Origin: Parus major
Lineage: Eukaryota; Chordata; Aves; Passeriformes; Paridae
NCBI RefSeq assembly: GCF_001522545.3
Contig: NC_031777.1
Coordinates: forward strand, 2,534,360-2,598,359
Reading direction: 5' to 3'
DNA length: 64,000 nucleotides
Below the pieces are notes generated by a model. It did no database searches. It saw nothing but the letters and a program-made list of their open reading frames with translations, and was not told the DNA's origin. The stretch's first letter is position 1; the number at the start of each line of letters is the position of its first letter. Shown piece after piece: positions 25,931 through 46,435 of the stretch. The position numbers and the translations under genes were made by a program.

Positions 25931-27888
25931 AGCCTCAGTGTGTTTGTTTGAGTTTTGGGGTTTTTTGGGATTTTTTTGCAGGGGGTGATTTGGAAGCCAT
26001 GAGAATGGGAGGCAGCTCAGTGCAGCCATAAGGCTCAAGTTTTGCTTGAGCTCTTGTCCTGGGGAGGGAGAGCTGCAAAGACAGCAGGGTCATACAGGTG
26101 TCTGTCTGTCCCTCTGCTTCTCACACAACACGTGCTGCTAATCAGCCTCTCCAAGCTGACAGGACTTTTACCTCTTTGCTGAATCAAATGGCTTTAAACC
26201 CCACCTCTGTCAGCGGCTCCAGGGCCTCCTGCTGTGTGTCCATCCCTGGAGCGGCTCCTTCAGGGCTCAGCTGAGCACAGATAAACCTGCACCCACCCTG
26301 TCCCCCCTCTGGGTCTGGCTCAGACACTTCATGATCTTCTCAGCTGGCCAAGTACCCAGAAAGGGGGGAAAAATGTGCCTCGTGGCCATGCCCGAGTGCT
26401 GGAATGATGTGGGATGATCATGGGGGTTTAGTGCTTCCTTTTCAGCATCCCAGCTGTGCCCGCAGGAGCTGCCAGGGGTGGGTTTGTGCCGTGGGATAGC
26501 TCCAAGCTGCAAGGGAGGCTGCTGCACTGGGTGGCCAGAGGAAACTGTGGCTGCCCTGCAGGATATTGCCACGAGTTTGCTTTTCCCAGATGAGATTTAC
26601 AGCCTGGGGGGAGCAGAGGAAATCTCCGTAGCTGTGACAGGAAGCTGCTTGCCATCAGGTTCTGCAGCACATCCAGCCTCAGGAGAATAAATGGGAACAT
26701 TCCCTTGGCTAACTGGCTGGGCAGCAGGCACACGTGGGTTTTGGCCCCTCACAGCGTCTGTGGCTCCTGCCAGCGTTCGCTGACGCTGACAAAGTCACTG
26801 CGCTGGCTCCAGCAGCCACTAAACCACACACAGGCCAGGCTCTGTGCTGGGGACAAAACAGCTTGGACAGGTTATTTTCCATTAACTTAATATTAAGTAA
26901 GACTCTCCCAATGGCTTTTGCTCCCGCTGCTCCTGCCCAGGGCAGCTGCAGGCTGGCAGTGGCCGGGCTCATCACAGCCTGGCGCTTTTACATCTGGATT
27001 CAGATGAAGCAAAGATGCCAACCCCAATATTGCAGTCGACTTTGTGAGGGAGACACGGTGGCACCAAGGTTGGGGACAAGCAAGGCCACCCCTGTGCAGG
27101 GCTGTAATGCACAGCCACTGCCTGGCTTGATGGACACGCTGGGTAATAAAAAATCTCCGTTAAAGCCGGGATGAAAAGCAGCAGCCGCGGTGCTGGTGCT
27201 TTCAGAGAGCACATTTGGGGCCTGAGCGCTCAGCCCTGAGATGTTTATAGCACTTTAGGTCTGTTTGTGAGGTTGGAGCCTTTCCAAAAAAAAAAAAGAA
27301 AGCGGGGGTGGGGGGCGGGAGGAGAGAAAGACATATATTATTGTTTATAATCTGCTTTATTCAGCCAAACCTTTCCCCAGCAGCCTTGCGGATTGCTGTT
27401 AAATCCCTCGGTGCCTTTAACTACTGATACAGAAAGTGGTTAATGTGCATTCGCCCTAAGCTTGGCATCTACTCCAGGAAATCACTTTAATTGAGAAGCA
27501 TTAAATGTTAAAATGATTAAAATATAGAAAGCCAACACACCGGTGCCCACGGAGGGGCTTGGACTCGCCCCTCCTGCCTGGCACGGCCCTTCCATCTCAC
27601 CTGTGGTGGCACAGCCAGGCTGTCCCTGTGTGGTGGCAGGAAAGCTGTGCCACCTCGGGGTGCCAGCCACGGACATCCCCACCCCAAACCTCTGGGTGCC
27701 AGCAGGAAGCCAGGGCACCACGACCGGTGGCACTTGTTCCATCAGCCAGGGATGGCAGTTCCACCATCCAGGGAATCCTGACCCCGAAAAGCCAGCAGTG
27801 CCGGAGCAGGCGATGCCAGTGGTGACCCACTGCCCTCCCACTGAGGAAGAAAATCTCAAAGACAGCAGCTGCTAAAGAGCATCCCGAG
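25931..27888. other. Intergenic spacer between convergent ACBD6 and LHX4
   Basis: No gene seen. An A/T-rich, non-repetitive stretch at about 27330-27530 contains TATTGTTTATAATC, GATTGCTGTTAAATCCC, CACTTTAATTGAG and AAATGATTAAAATA and is a regulatory candidate just past the LHX4 3' end. The remainder has no recognisable feature. Confidence 0.6.
27330..27530. promoter_or_regulatory. Candidate regulatory element 3' of LHX4
   Basis: Forkhead-like TTGTTTA, several TAAT/ATTA cores and a TTAAATCC motif occur in about 200 bp of complex sequence between two convergent genes. The call rests on motif density and contrast with the GC-rich flanks. Conservation is not testable here. Confidence 0.3.
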
Positions 27889-29587
27889 TTTATTTGCCAT
27901 CGCTTTCCCTCGCGGCGGAGGGGGTGACTGTACACATCTCATGCCAACACACCAGAGGCAGGGTACAAAAGCAACGCCCTAAGCCCGAATCCGGGGGCAA
28001 TTTGGGGAGATCATTTCTCCCCGAGACATGGCAATAAATAATTCTTTAAAATTTATTATTATTATTATCATTATTATTATTATTATTATTTGTTGGGTTT
28101 TATTTTGTTTTCCTTTTTATTCCCCCAGGAAACAAGACTCTCACTTTCTGGAACTGTACAAAATTTACACAGCGAGGGGAGGAGGCATTTGGCCTTGTCG
28201 AGGGGGGATGGAGAGCAGCAGGCACAGCTCTCCCCCGTCCCCCTCCCCACCAGCACCGGCAAGGCCGGGAGCTTGGCACAAAGCAGCACCCAAGGCTGGG
28301 GAGAGGAGAGGCACATGGATGCAGCTGGGGCAGCTCCTGCAGCACCAAAGCACCCAGCTGGGGGTCAGGGGTGGGCAAGGAAGGACAAGGACAGACCAGT
28401 GATGTGCTTTCTCGTGTGGCTTTTTTTTTTTTTTAATTTTTATTCTTTTTTATTTTATCTCTGCCTCTGGAGCTTCCACACCTCTGGAAGGAGCTGACTA
28501 ACTGGATCCACCCCCAGCCCTCCCTGAAGGATCAGCATCATCCCAGAGACAGAGAGGATGGCAGGGATAGCCAGGGCATCCCTGTGGGGCTGGGGCAGAG
28601 CTGGGCACCCCGGGCAGAGAGCATGGAGCTGGATCTCATCCATGGGGCTGAATGTCTGAGGGTAGGGGTGTGGCTGTGCTGGGGGAGATGGGCATGTGGG
28701 TTTTGAGCAAGGGCTAGTGCTGAGTGAGCCCGGCCAGGAGCAGACCCCATGGGCCTTGTGGGATGTGCCAAAGCCACCGCGATCCTTCCTGGCCGCCTGC
28801 ACTCACCCTTCGGTACCATCAGAGCCGCGGCACCAAAGCAGGAGGGGGACCCATGCCAGGAGCATCTCACGCCCCGACCGCCTCCCCTTCCCACCCCGCG
28901 GGTGCTTCTGCGGCTGACGAAATTCCCTTTCCCCTATTTGGGAGGGATTTTTTTGCACCTCCCTCAGAGCAAAGGCTGCTCTCAGCCACCTCTCCCGTGG
29001 CTGCCCTGCAGGTGCCAGCCCCGGGCATCCCGGGCCGGAGGCAATTTTTTTTTAAAATTCCTTCCCCTCGCGTGCCCACGGTACAAAGCAGCGATGCTCC
29101 TGCGTGCCCAGGGATAAATCACGGCCACTAGGCCAGGAGCAGGCAGCTCCCGCAGTGGCCCTGCCCCGGACGTGTTCCCGGCAAAATAAACCCTTCTACA
29201 ATATAGACTTCTCTTTCCGCGGAGCCTCCGGGCAGCGCCGAGTTGCGTTTCAACACCATATGGAAAAATAACTCTTGAAAATAGCAGCGGTGCTCGGCAG
29301 GGGGGGTGCGGAATGGACTCTGCCACCCCTGATTGTCCTTCTTGCCCTCCCGCCGGGGTCCCCGTGCGCCGCCACCTCTCTTGTGCTTACACCCGAAGGC
29401 ATCCGTGCCCCCCGCCCGAGCACAGCCACCCCAGCACCGCCGCTGCTGTCCCCCCACCCCTCCAGCCCTCCAGGGCCAATTCCCTCGGGAAAATCCTGGA
29501 AAGGTCAGCGGCCGGCGGGCGCCCTCAGTGCTGCTCTTGCGGGCCGGGGGGAGCGCGGGGGGGGCCGGGGCGGGGGGCGAGCAGCGC
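27870..29587 (-). other. LHX4: LHX4 3' UTR (extent inferred)
   Basis: Sequence after the LHX4 stop, read on the minus strand. Several AATAAA hexamers occur, seen on the plus strand as TTTATT at 28449-28454, 28439-28444, 28116-28121, 28099-28104 and 27889-27894. They allow a 3' UTR of about 1.1 to 1.7 kb and alternative poly(A) site use. Which site is used cannot be told from sequence. Confidence 0.5.
28052..28091. repeat. (TTA)n microsatellite
   Basis: About 13 TTA/ATT trinucleotides with one interruption (TCA). It lies in the region inferred to be the LHX4 3' UTR, where it would be transcribed as UAA/AAU repeats. Confidence 0.9.
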
Positions 29588-39913
<10,326 letters not shown>

Positions 39914-39997
39914 TTTATTGGCCCGGGGGGCGGCGGAGGGGAGAGAAGAGGGGCGGGAGAGCGGCGGGCCGGGCCGGCGGAGCCCGGCGGCGGGAGC

Positions 39998-40042
39998 TGC
40001 CGTGTCCCGGTGCCGTGTCCCGGTGCCGTGTCCCGGTGCCGG
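39998..40042. repeat. 13-bp tandem repeat in LHX4 5' UTR region
   Basis: Three perfect copies of TGCCGTGTCCCGG (39998-40010, 40011-40023, 40024-40036) plus a 6-bp partial copy. It lies 85-130 bp upstream of the ATG, probably in the 5' UTR or core promoter. Confidence 0.85.
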
Positions 40043-40093
40043 TGCCCGCCGGTGCCGCCCGCCTCCCATTCATTCCCCTGCGGGGAGCGCGCC

Positions 40094-40101
40094 TGACGTC
40101 A
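40094..40101. promoter_or_regulatory. Consensus CRE
   Basis: Perfect 8-bp palindrome TGACGTCA, the CREB/ATF site, about 180 bp upstream of the LHX4 start codon and beside GC boxes. Identity of the motif is certain; use is inferred. Confidence 0.6.
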
Positions 40102-40373
40102 CCGCCCGCAGGGGGGCGGGGGCGGGACGGGCCCCTCGCAGCCAATCAGCGCCCTCTCCGCGCCGCCGGGGGCGGGGCCTGTCCGGGGAAGGCGGGGCTT
40201 GCGCGGCGGGGGCGGGGCCTGCGGGGAAGGGGCGGGGCCGGGGCCGGGCTGTGGCCGGCGGTGCCTTTGGGGACAGAGAGGGACGAGCCCAAGGCCGCGG
40301 GCGAGCTCCGCTCTCGGGGCTCAAGGACCTTCTCCCGCTCCATGGAAGGCGTTGGAGAGTCCCCGCATGGGGC

Positions 40374-40406
40374 GGGAATGGAATAGAATGGAATAGAATG
40401 GAATGA
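40374..40406. repeat. (GGAAT/AGAAT)n pentamer array
   Basis: Short array of GGAAT and AGAAT pentamers. It contains two exact GGAATG motifs (40375-40380 and 40400-40405), the core bound by TEAD factors. It lies about 460-490 bp upstream of the LHX4 ATG, at the edge of the CpG island. Confidence 0.8.
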
Positions 40407-43194
40407 AGGCTTAGCCAAGGGACACTTCCCCGGCTCCGGCGGACACCGGCGCATCCCGCGCCGGGATGAGTTATTGCCCAGCTGGCACCCGGCTTTCACA
40501 GGCGCTGTAACACATCCCTGGGGCCATCCCAGTGCTGCCTCCCCAGGGACACACCTGGGCACGCCAAGAGCCAGCCCAGCTCGGCAGTGCTGCAGCGTGC
40601 CCAGCCTGACACCCGGCACAAGGCTGGCGATGCCAAAGTGACGGGGGAAAGGGCTCGGAGTGGCTGCGGCTTCCATGAGAATCCCCGTGAGGCTCTGCTG
40701 AGGGAAAACCCTGGGACAACGCAGGGAAACTCGTGGCGGCGCCTGGCAGGCAAGGGCTGAGCAAGGAAACTCCCTGAAATGCAGCTGAAGTTAGAGGGGG
40801 TGCCCCGAGCATCGCCCTACCCGATGCTCACCGTGTCACCAGCTCGGGGACAACGGTGCCAAACAGCCCCGATGTGCCGGGCCGTCCCGCTCTGCTTAGA
40901 GAGCAGGGTGAGGCCCCCGAGGCACACGGCAGCTTCTGGCAAGTGAGGGAGGATGCTCACCCGGCCAAGAGCACGGCCACCCTCAGCTCAGGTGTGCCCA
41001 TCCCAAACCTTCGTTTCCACACTGTTAGGAAGAGGATTTTCCCACCTGAAAAAAAAACCCTGAAACCCTGTTTCGTCAGGAAATGTGCGGGTGGGACAAG
41101 CCAGCAATTGGGAAAAAACTGTTTCAAGATAAAAGCAATAAAACCTAAGAAATGTATTAAGCCTGATGGTTCCTTGGGAAAAAATTGAAATTTTTCTATG
41201 AGATGCTGGGGTTTGACCCCTCGAAGCTTCATTTTTATGAGCAAATCCCCATCCCCTTCATATCGCAGCTCTGTGTAGAGAGACTGGTGTGCACCCATCA
41301 CAGGAGCGAGCTCAACCCTGCAGTTCACCGAACGCCAAAATCTGCCTCCCACCGCAGGGAGGTGAACCCCAACCCCTCCCATCGCATCCCGTCCCATCCC
41401 CTAAATCACGCATTAAGTGCATTAAGCACCGCCAGACCCCCGCCTGCCCCGGCCACCTGCGCTCCGCAGCCCCTTGGGGAGGGGACCACCGTGTCCCCCC
41501 AGGCAGCCAGAGCGTGGCTCCCAAAACGCAGAAAGGCAGGTTCCTAAAGCAAATTTATGGCAGAAGTTTAGCCGGAATCGCGGACAGACGGACAGACGGA
41601 CACTGCCCCATCGCCTGCTTTTTCTGCTGCTCTGCATTTCCAACCTATTTCCCTAATTATTCCACCGCTGCTGGGAGTCACCGCGGTCTCCCAGCACTCT
41701 GGCACGCTCTGATTTATCTCTCAGCCGGGATAACAGCTCCCCCCACCCCCTTCTCCTCGGGGAATTAAATTTTCATTCATTTTTCTGCTTTGCCAGATTG
41801 ATCCAGCCCCCTCTGCCCTGCCCTGGATCACTCATGGAAGTGGTGAGTGGGCAAAGGGAGCCACACAGCACCGAGCCTTCACCTTGGGGAAGCATCATGC
41901 TGTCAGGGGGGGAGGGAGGGGGGTTGGGGGGCTGCCACCATCCAAAAAAAAACAGAACCCCAGAAGCATCTTCCCCGTGCTCGCTCACACATCTTCCCAG
42001 CAGAGCCCTCCTGGGTTTCCTCTCCTGGTAGCATTGCTTTGTTCCCCTCCATCCTTCCTGCTGTCCATCTGTTCCTTATGTTGGTGGGGGTCTTTTGGTC
42101 TCTTAAGGGATTTTTTTGATCACTTTGGGCTCTTTGAGTCTCTTTTGAGTTTGTTTTTCCCATCTCACAGGAAGGAGAGGGTGCTTGAGATGGGCATGAG
42201 GTGCTTGCCCAGCAAATCCTCTCTGTGCCGCCCAAAATGCTGCTGTGTCCTGCTGGTGCCCAGAGAGGGGGGGTTATGTGTGGTGGGTGTGAAATGCCCC
42301 CCTCCAGCCTTTCTCCTCCTCCCAGAGCTAAACCAGAGCTAAGGCTCGATGGTGAGCAGCCTGCAGAAGGGTGAATGTCGATTTTCATCAGGTTGCACTT
42401 CTGGGGCTCTTTTGGGGGACTCTGTCCCCATGCAGATGCCCTGCTCCTTCCTTGGCATTGCCTGGAGCCCTCTGGCCCTGCAGCCAGAGGAAGACACGAG
42501 CAGCAATGATACAAAACCCACAGACGAGCAGGGATGGTGCTCCCACACCTTCCCTGCTATTAATCATTAATAAAATGCAGGTAAATCCCAGAACCTGTGA
42601 CAAGATACAGACCCAGCCTCCCCTTGTGTGGCCCAGCCTTGGGCACACTGGTATTAGGGTTGGCTTGGACACTGTGTCACCGAGGGGGACATCAGTGCAT
42701 TGTCCCCTGGTGCAACAAGGGGGTTTCAAGGCAGAACTGGGGGAAATGTAAAGGAATATAAGGAAATATAAGGAAAACCCATTCCTGACTCATGTCGGGG
42801 GGCTGTGAGTGCAGCTCTGCCCCAGTCAGCAAACCCCGAACGGGTTTGGAGGTGCCAGGGAGCTGAGGCTTTGTGCCACTCGTGCAGCGAGTTTGCCAGA
42901 TGTCAGCCCAGCTCCCAGAGTCCCCTCGTGTGACAGAAGCAGCTCCCCCAGACCGAGGTGGGGACGTCCTTGCAAGTCCAAAGCTGCCACAGCCACCCTT
43001 TGGCATGAAGCCACCTCCCCTCTGGGCAGCATCGGCCGCAGCACCCTGAGCCCCACCTGCTCCCCACCTCTGAATTATCCCAACAATTTCCCCCTCCCAC
43101 TGACATCCCTATTGCCAGGACCGGCCTGGAGTGAGGACAAGCACGTCGAGAGCCGGGTACTCACCCGCAGCCAGGGAAAGCCTCTCCCCTCTCA

Positions 43195-43500
43195 GGCAGG
43201 GGCGTTGCTAATTGTAATTGAAAATTAATCGGCGCTCAGCGAACCTCCGGTGATTTTACGGCCGGAACGCGGGTGGAGAGGGGATGCCGACGGAGAAATG
43301 TTCTTCCCTGTGCCGAGGAGGGAAAGGGAAGAGGGGCAAGGCTGGAAGAAGCGAGAAGCTGAAGGGGTGGGAAGGTGGCTGGGTGTGCGGGGGGCTGGCC
43401 ACCGGCCTCGCGGAAAATTAAATTGCACTTGAGGGTAAATTGTATTAGGGAATAGCGGCGGCCTCGCGCCAGCCTGAGGCCATTTGGGTAATTAGCCCCA
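43195..43500. promoter_or_regulatory. Candidate enhancer upstream of LHX4
   Basis: Contains GCTAATTGTAATTGAAAATT followed by AATCGGCGC, then AAAATTAAATTGCACTTG, TAAATTGTATTAGGG and, at 43489-43495, TAATTAG, the optimal LIM/Q50 homeodomain core. It lies about 3.3-3.6 kb upstream of the LHX4 ATG. The motifs are seen; enhancer function is inferred. Confidence 0.4.
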
Positions 43501-44469
43501 GGGACCCCCGGGCTCCTGGCAGTGCCGGGGAGGGGTGACCCCATCAGGGAGGGCAGCTCGGGGGCTCGGGCTGGGACCCCAGGACAGCCTGTCCCACCTG
43601 TGAGTGCGGCCACAGCAGTTTGATGCTCCCGCAGTGCAAGGCTGAGGGGGCACCTGTCCCCAAGACATCCCGAGAGGGGGACACAATGATGGGGACACTC
43701 CGAGCCCTGCAGCAGCCCCTTTGTGCCTGCACCGGGGCTCCCCAGCTGCTGGAGGGGGACACCCCGGTGCCACAGGCCGGCAGAGCCGGGGCCGGGAGGA
43801 TTGGGACTGCACCAAACAGGATTACGGAAAGTCTATTTACTAGACTCTCTTTTTCCTGGGTGCACAGCAGCTTTAGGCTGCGGGCCTGTCAAGGACGCTA
43901 ATCTGGGCATCCCGCTAACCCCCTTCCGGCAGCGCCCACCTGCCCGGCCCTAATCCCCCTCTCCCTCCACCTGCTGCACCCCCTGCCCACCCCACCGAGG
44001 TATTTTGGGGCTGAGGTGATGGCGGGCAGCCCCACATCCCCATCCCTCCGTCCCACACAGAGGAGCAGCTGGCGGGGAAGGAAGGGGGTGCACGGGGCGG
44101 GGTTATTGATGCTGGGGGTGAATCCCCCAGGGAAATCAAGGAGAAGGAGGCAGCAGGGCTGCAGCCATGAGACCTTCCCCATCCATCACCCGGAGATGGG
44201 CAGGGCCGGCCCCCGGCTCGGGGGACCCAGCCCCGCTCTGGGCTGGGACGAGGCTGCTGAGCGCCGGCTTACGGGACACGGCCAAGGCCGAGAGGGACAG
44301 GGGTGCCAGCCCCACGACGCCTAGAAGCGAGACCACGCACAAACATTAAAGGAAAGATGGAGAGAGACAATTTATTTCACGGGCAGGTAAGGGAGGGAGG
44401 GCTGGAGGAGCCAGAGCAGCAGCAGAGCTGAGCACCCTCCTCCCCGCCCAGCCCTTGCCTCCCACCTGG

Positions 44470-44720
44470 GCAAAGTGAAGATATCAAGAAAAAGGCTCCA
44501 AATCGGATTGACACCCCCCCTCCCCCTTAATAAAGTTTATTATCGGCCGGGCTCTAATCCTTTTAAATCCCCCACGCGGGGGGATGGGCCAGGATTAGGG
44601 GAGGGCAGCGTAATCCCAATGAATTTGTTACAGGGGGATTTAGACAGCGCTGGGAGAGCAGATGGCCCCGGGCCTGGCTCTGGAAAACAACCATTTTCCT
44701 TAATGATTCCTAACAAGGAT
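44470..44720. promoter_or_regulatory. Candidate enhancer with clustered TAATCC sites
   Basis: Three bicoid-class (OTX/PITX type) sites occur within 62 bp: TAATCC at 44555-44560, GGATTA at 44592-44597 and TAATCC at 44611-44616. Nearby are GATATC, AATCGGATTGAC, CCTTAATAAAG and TTTATTATCGGCC. It is located between QSOX1 and LHX4. Confidence 0.4.
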
Positions 44721-45164
44721 AAAAGGGCAGAGAGAATCGGGGACAGGCGCAGGGGGCCCACACCCACGGAAGTCCTGGTCCCGAGGGATGCTGCCGTGTG
44801 TCTCCCTGCTCCGGACCACGGGCATGGTCAGCACTGAACTGAAGCTCCACAGCTCGTGCCAACTTTTTTTCCAGCAGCTTCCTGGCCCCCAAATACTTCC
44901 TCTGCCTCCCCTGCTTGAGGAGAAACCAGGAGCCATCCCAGGCCTGGGAATGTACCAGCTGTACAGGGGGGCAGCTGCCCAAAGGTGCATCATCCCCAAG
45001 CAGAAGGCAGGAGAAAACATACAATAAGGCTAAAAAAATATTGAAAGGATTTCTAAACTGAGTGCTCTTCCCAGGGTGGGGTGGAAGCAGGAACAGGGAC
45101 ATCAGGAATGGGGTGTGGTAGTCCAGCATGCCCACGTGGCAGGGACCAGCCAAAACAGCAGGGC

Positions 45165-45704
45165 AGGCATCGGCAAAAATAATTTATTCCACTAAGACAA
45201 GCAGAGAACGAACAAGAGCATGGAGAAGGGGCAAGGACAGGTGGGGAGGCCCTGGGCCACATCTCAAAGAGAGAGGACAGAAAATGCATCTGAACCCATG
45301 AGTGCTGCCCCCACCCAGCACTGGCTGCTTTTTAGGGGGGGGCTAAACCTCCACTCTCCTGGCCCCACTAGTGGTTGGATCCCAATGGGCCGCCCTCCAG
45401 CCCAGGACTGGGCTTCCCAGTTTGAAACCAGCCCCGAGCCAGGGAGCTTCTGAGGGCAGCTGGGTGCCAAAACACAAACCACCGTTCATGTCCCGGCTCC
45501 CACACACCCAGAAACATGGCACTATGACTTGAGAGGGGGATGCTCTGTCACCTCCTTCCTCCCAAAAACAGCCCTCAACCCCCTACCCTGGCGGGGGGAT
45601 GTGCCAGATCCCTTCCCGCTGAGGGCCAAAACGCTGTCCCAGGGGTGTCCTGCCTCAGCAGCGCACCCACCCCCGGGAAAAACCCCCAGGCCCCCCAACC
45701 CCGC
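45165..45704 (-). other. QSOX1: QSOX1 3' UTR with poly(A) signal
   Basis: Non-coding sequence after the QSOX1 TGA. The first AATAAA on the minus strand is at 45183-45188 (plus-strand TTTATT), giving a 3' UTR of about 0.53 kb. A second hexamer at 44371-44376 would give about 1.3 kb. Confidence 0.6.
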
Positions 45705-46435
45705 TCAGGCCATGGGGAAGCCGGGGCGGCCTTTCCGAGCGCGGGTGCGGAGGCGGAAGAAGGTGTACATGCCCAGGAGGCACATGGAGGAGAGGAAGTA
45801 GAGAGCCACGCAGAGGCTGATGTCCAGGCGGGAGAAGCCCAATCCAAGCACCCGCAGCCAGGGGCTCCTCCGCAGGCCCTCCCCAACATCCTCCTCCTCC
45901 TCCTCCCGGAGCAGGACGCCGGGGGCCCGCCGGCGCTCCCTGCCCGCCGGGCCATCGCGGGGCAGGGCCATGGTGTCCCGCTTGCTGATGCGCCGACGCC
46001 GGCCCGCGGCCGCTCGCAGTGCCTGGCTCTTGAAGTGCTGCTCGCTGAAGGAATCCAGGTCCACGATGTCCTCGCCCCCCTCCCGCAATTTGGGGTTCAG
46101 CCGCACGATGCTGGGGCGCCGCGGCTCTGGGGAGCCCGGGCGCCCCGGGATTCTCGCCTCTCCCTCTGGCTCCTTTTCCTCCTCTTCTCTCCCCCTCTCC
46201 TCTCGCGGGCTCTCCGTGCCCAGCCTGGCTATCGGCCCTTCCCTGACCACGGGGATGGGGTCGGGCTCGGCGAAGTCCATGTAGATGTTGGCCGGGGAGA
46301 AGTGTGCCTTGAGGAAAGTGACCACGGCCGGCTCCTCCCAGGCATGGACCCCCCGCTCCTCCTTGTGGCACTGGGGACACAAGTCTGGCGGAGGCCACTG
46401 CAGCTTGGGGAATTTGGGGTCCTCCGTGTCACCTC
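45705..46435 (-). CDS. QSOX1: QSOX1 terminal coding exon 12
   Basis: Begins [20 protein letters not shown], then PQC (third CxxC) and [16 protein letters not shown] long low-complexity linker rich in Arg and Glu follows (runs of EEEEK and EEEEED). Near the end is the membrane segment [20 protein letters not shown], then a basic [12 protein letters not shown] tail and TGA. The linker is poorly conserved with human, the membrane segment well. Confidence 0.94.

Larger units (their letters stand above)
40407..45182. other. Intergenic spacer between QSOX1 and LHX4
   Basis: No coding gene recognised. It contains two enhancer-like stretches (43195-43500 and 44470-44720, listed separately). An AATAAA on the minus strand (TTTATT at 44371-44376) could extend the QSOX1 3' UTR. 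The open frames are short and without known domains. Confidence 0.7.
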
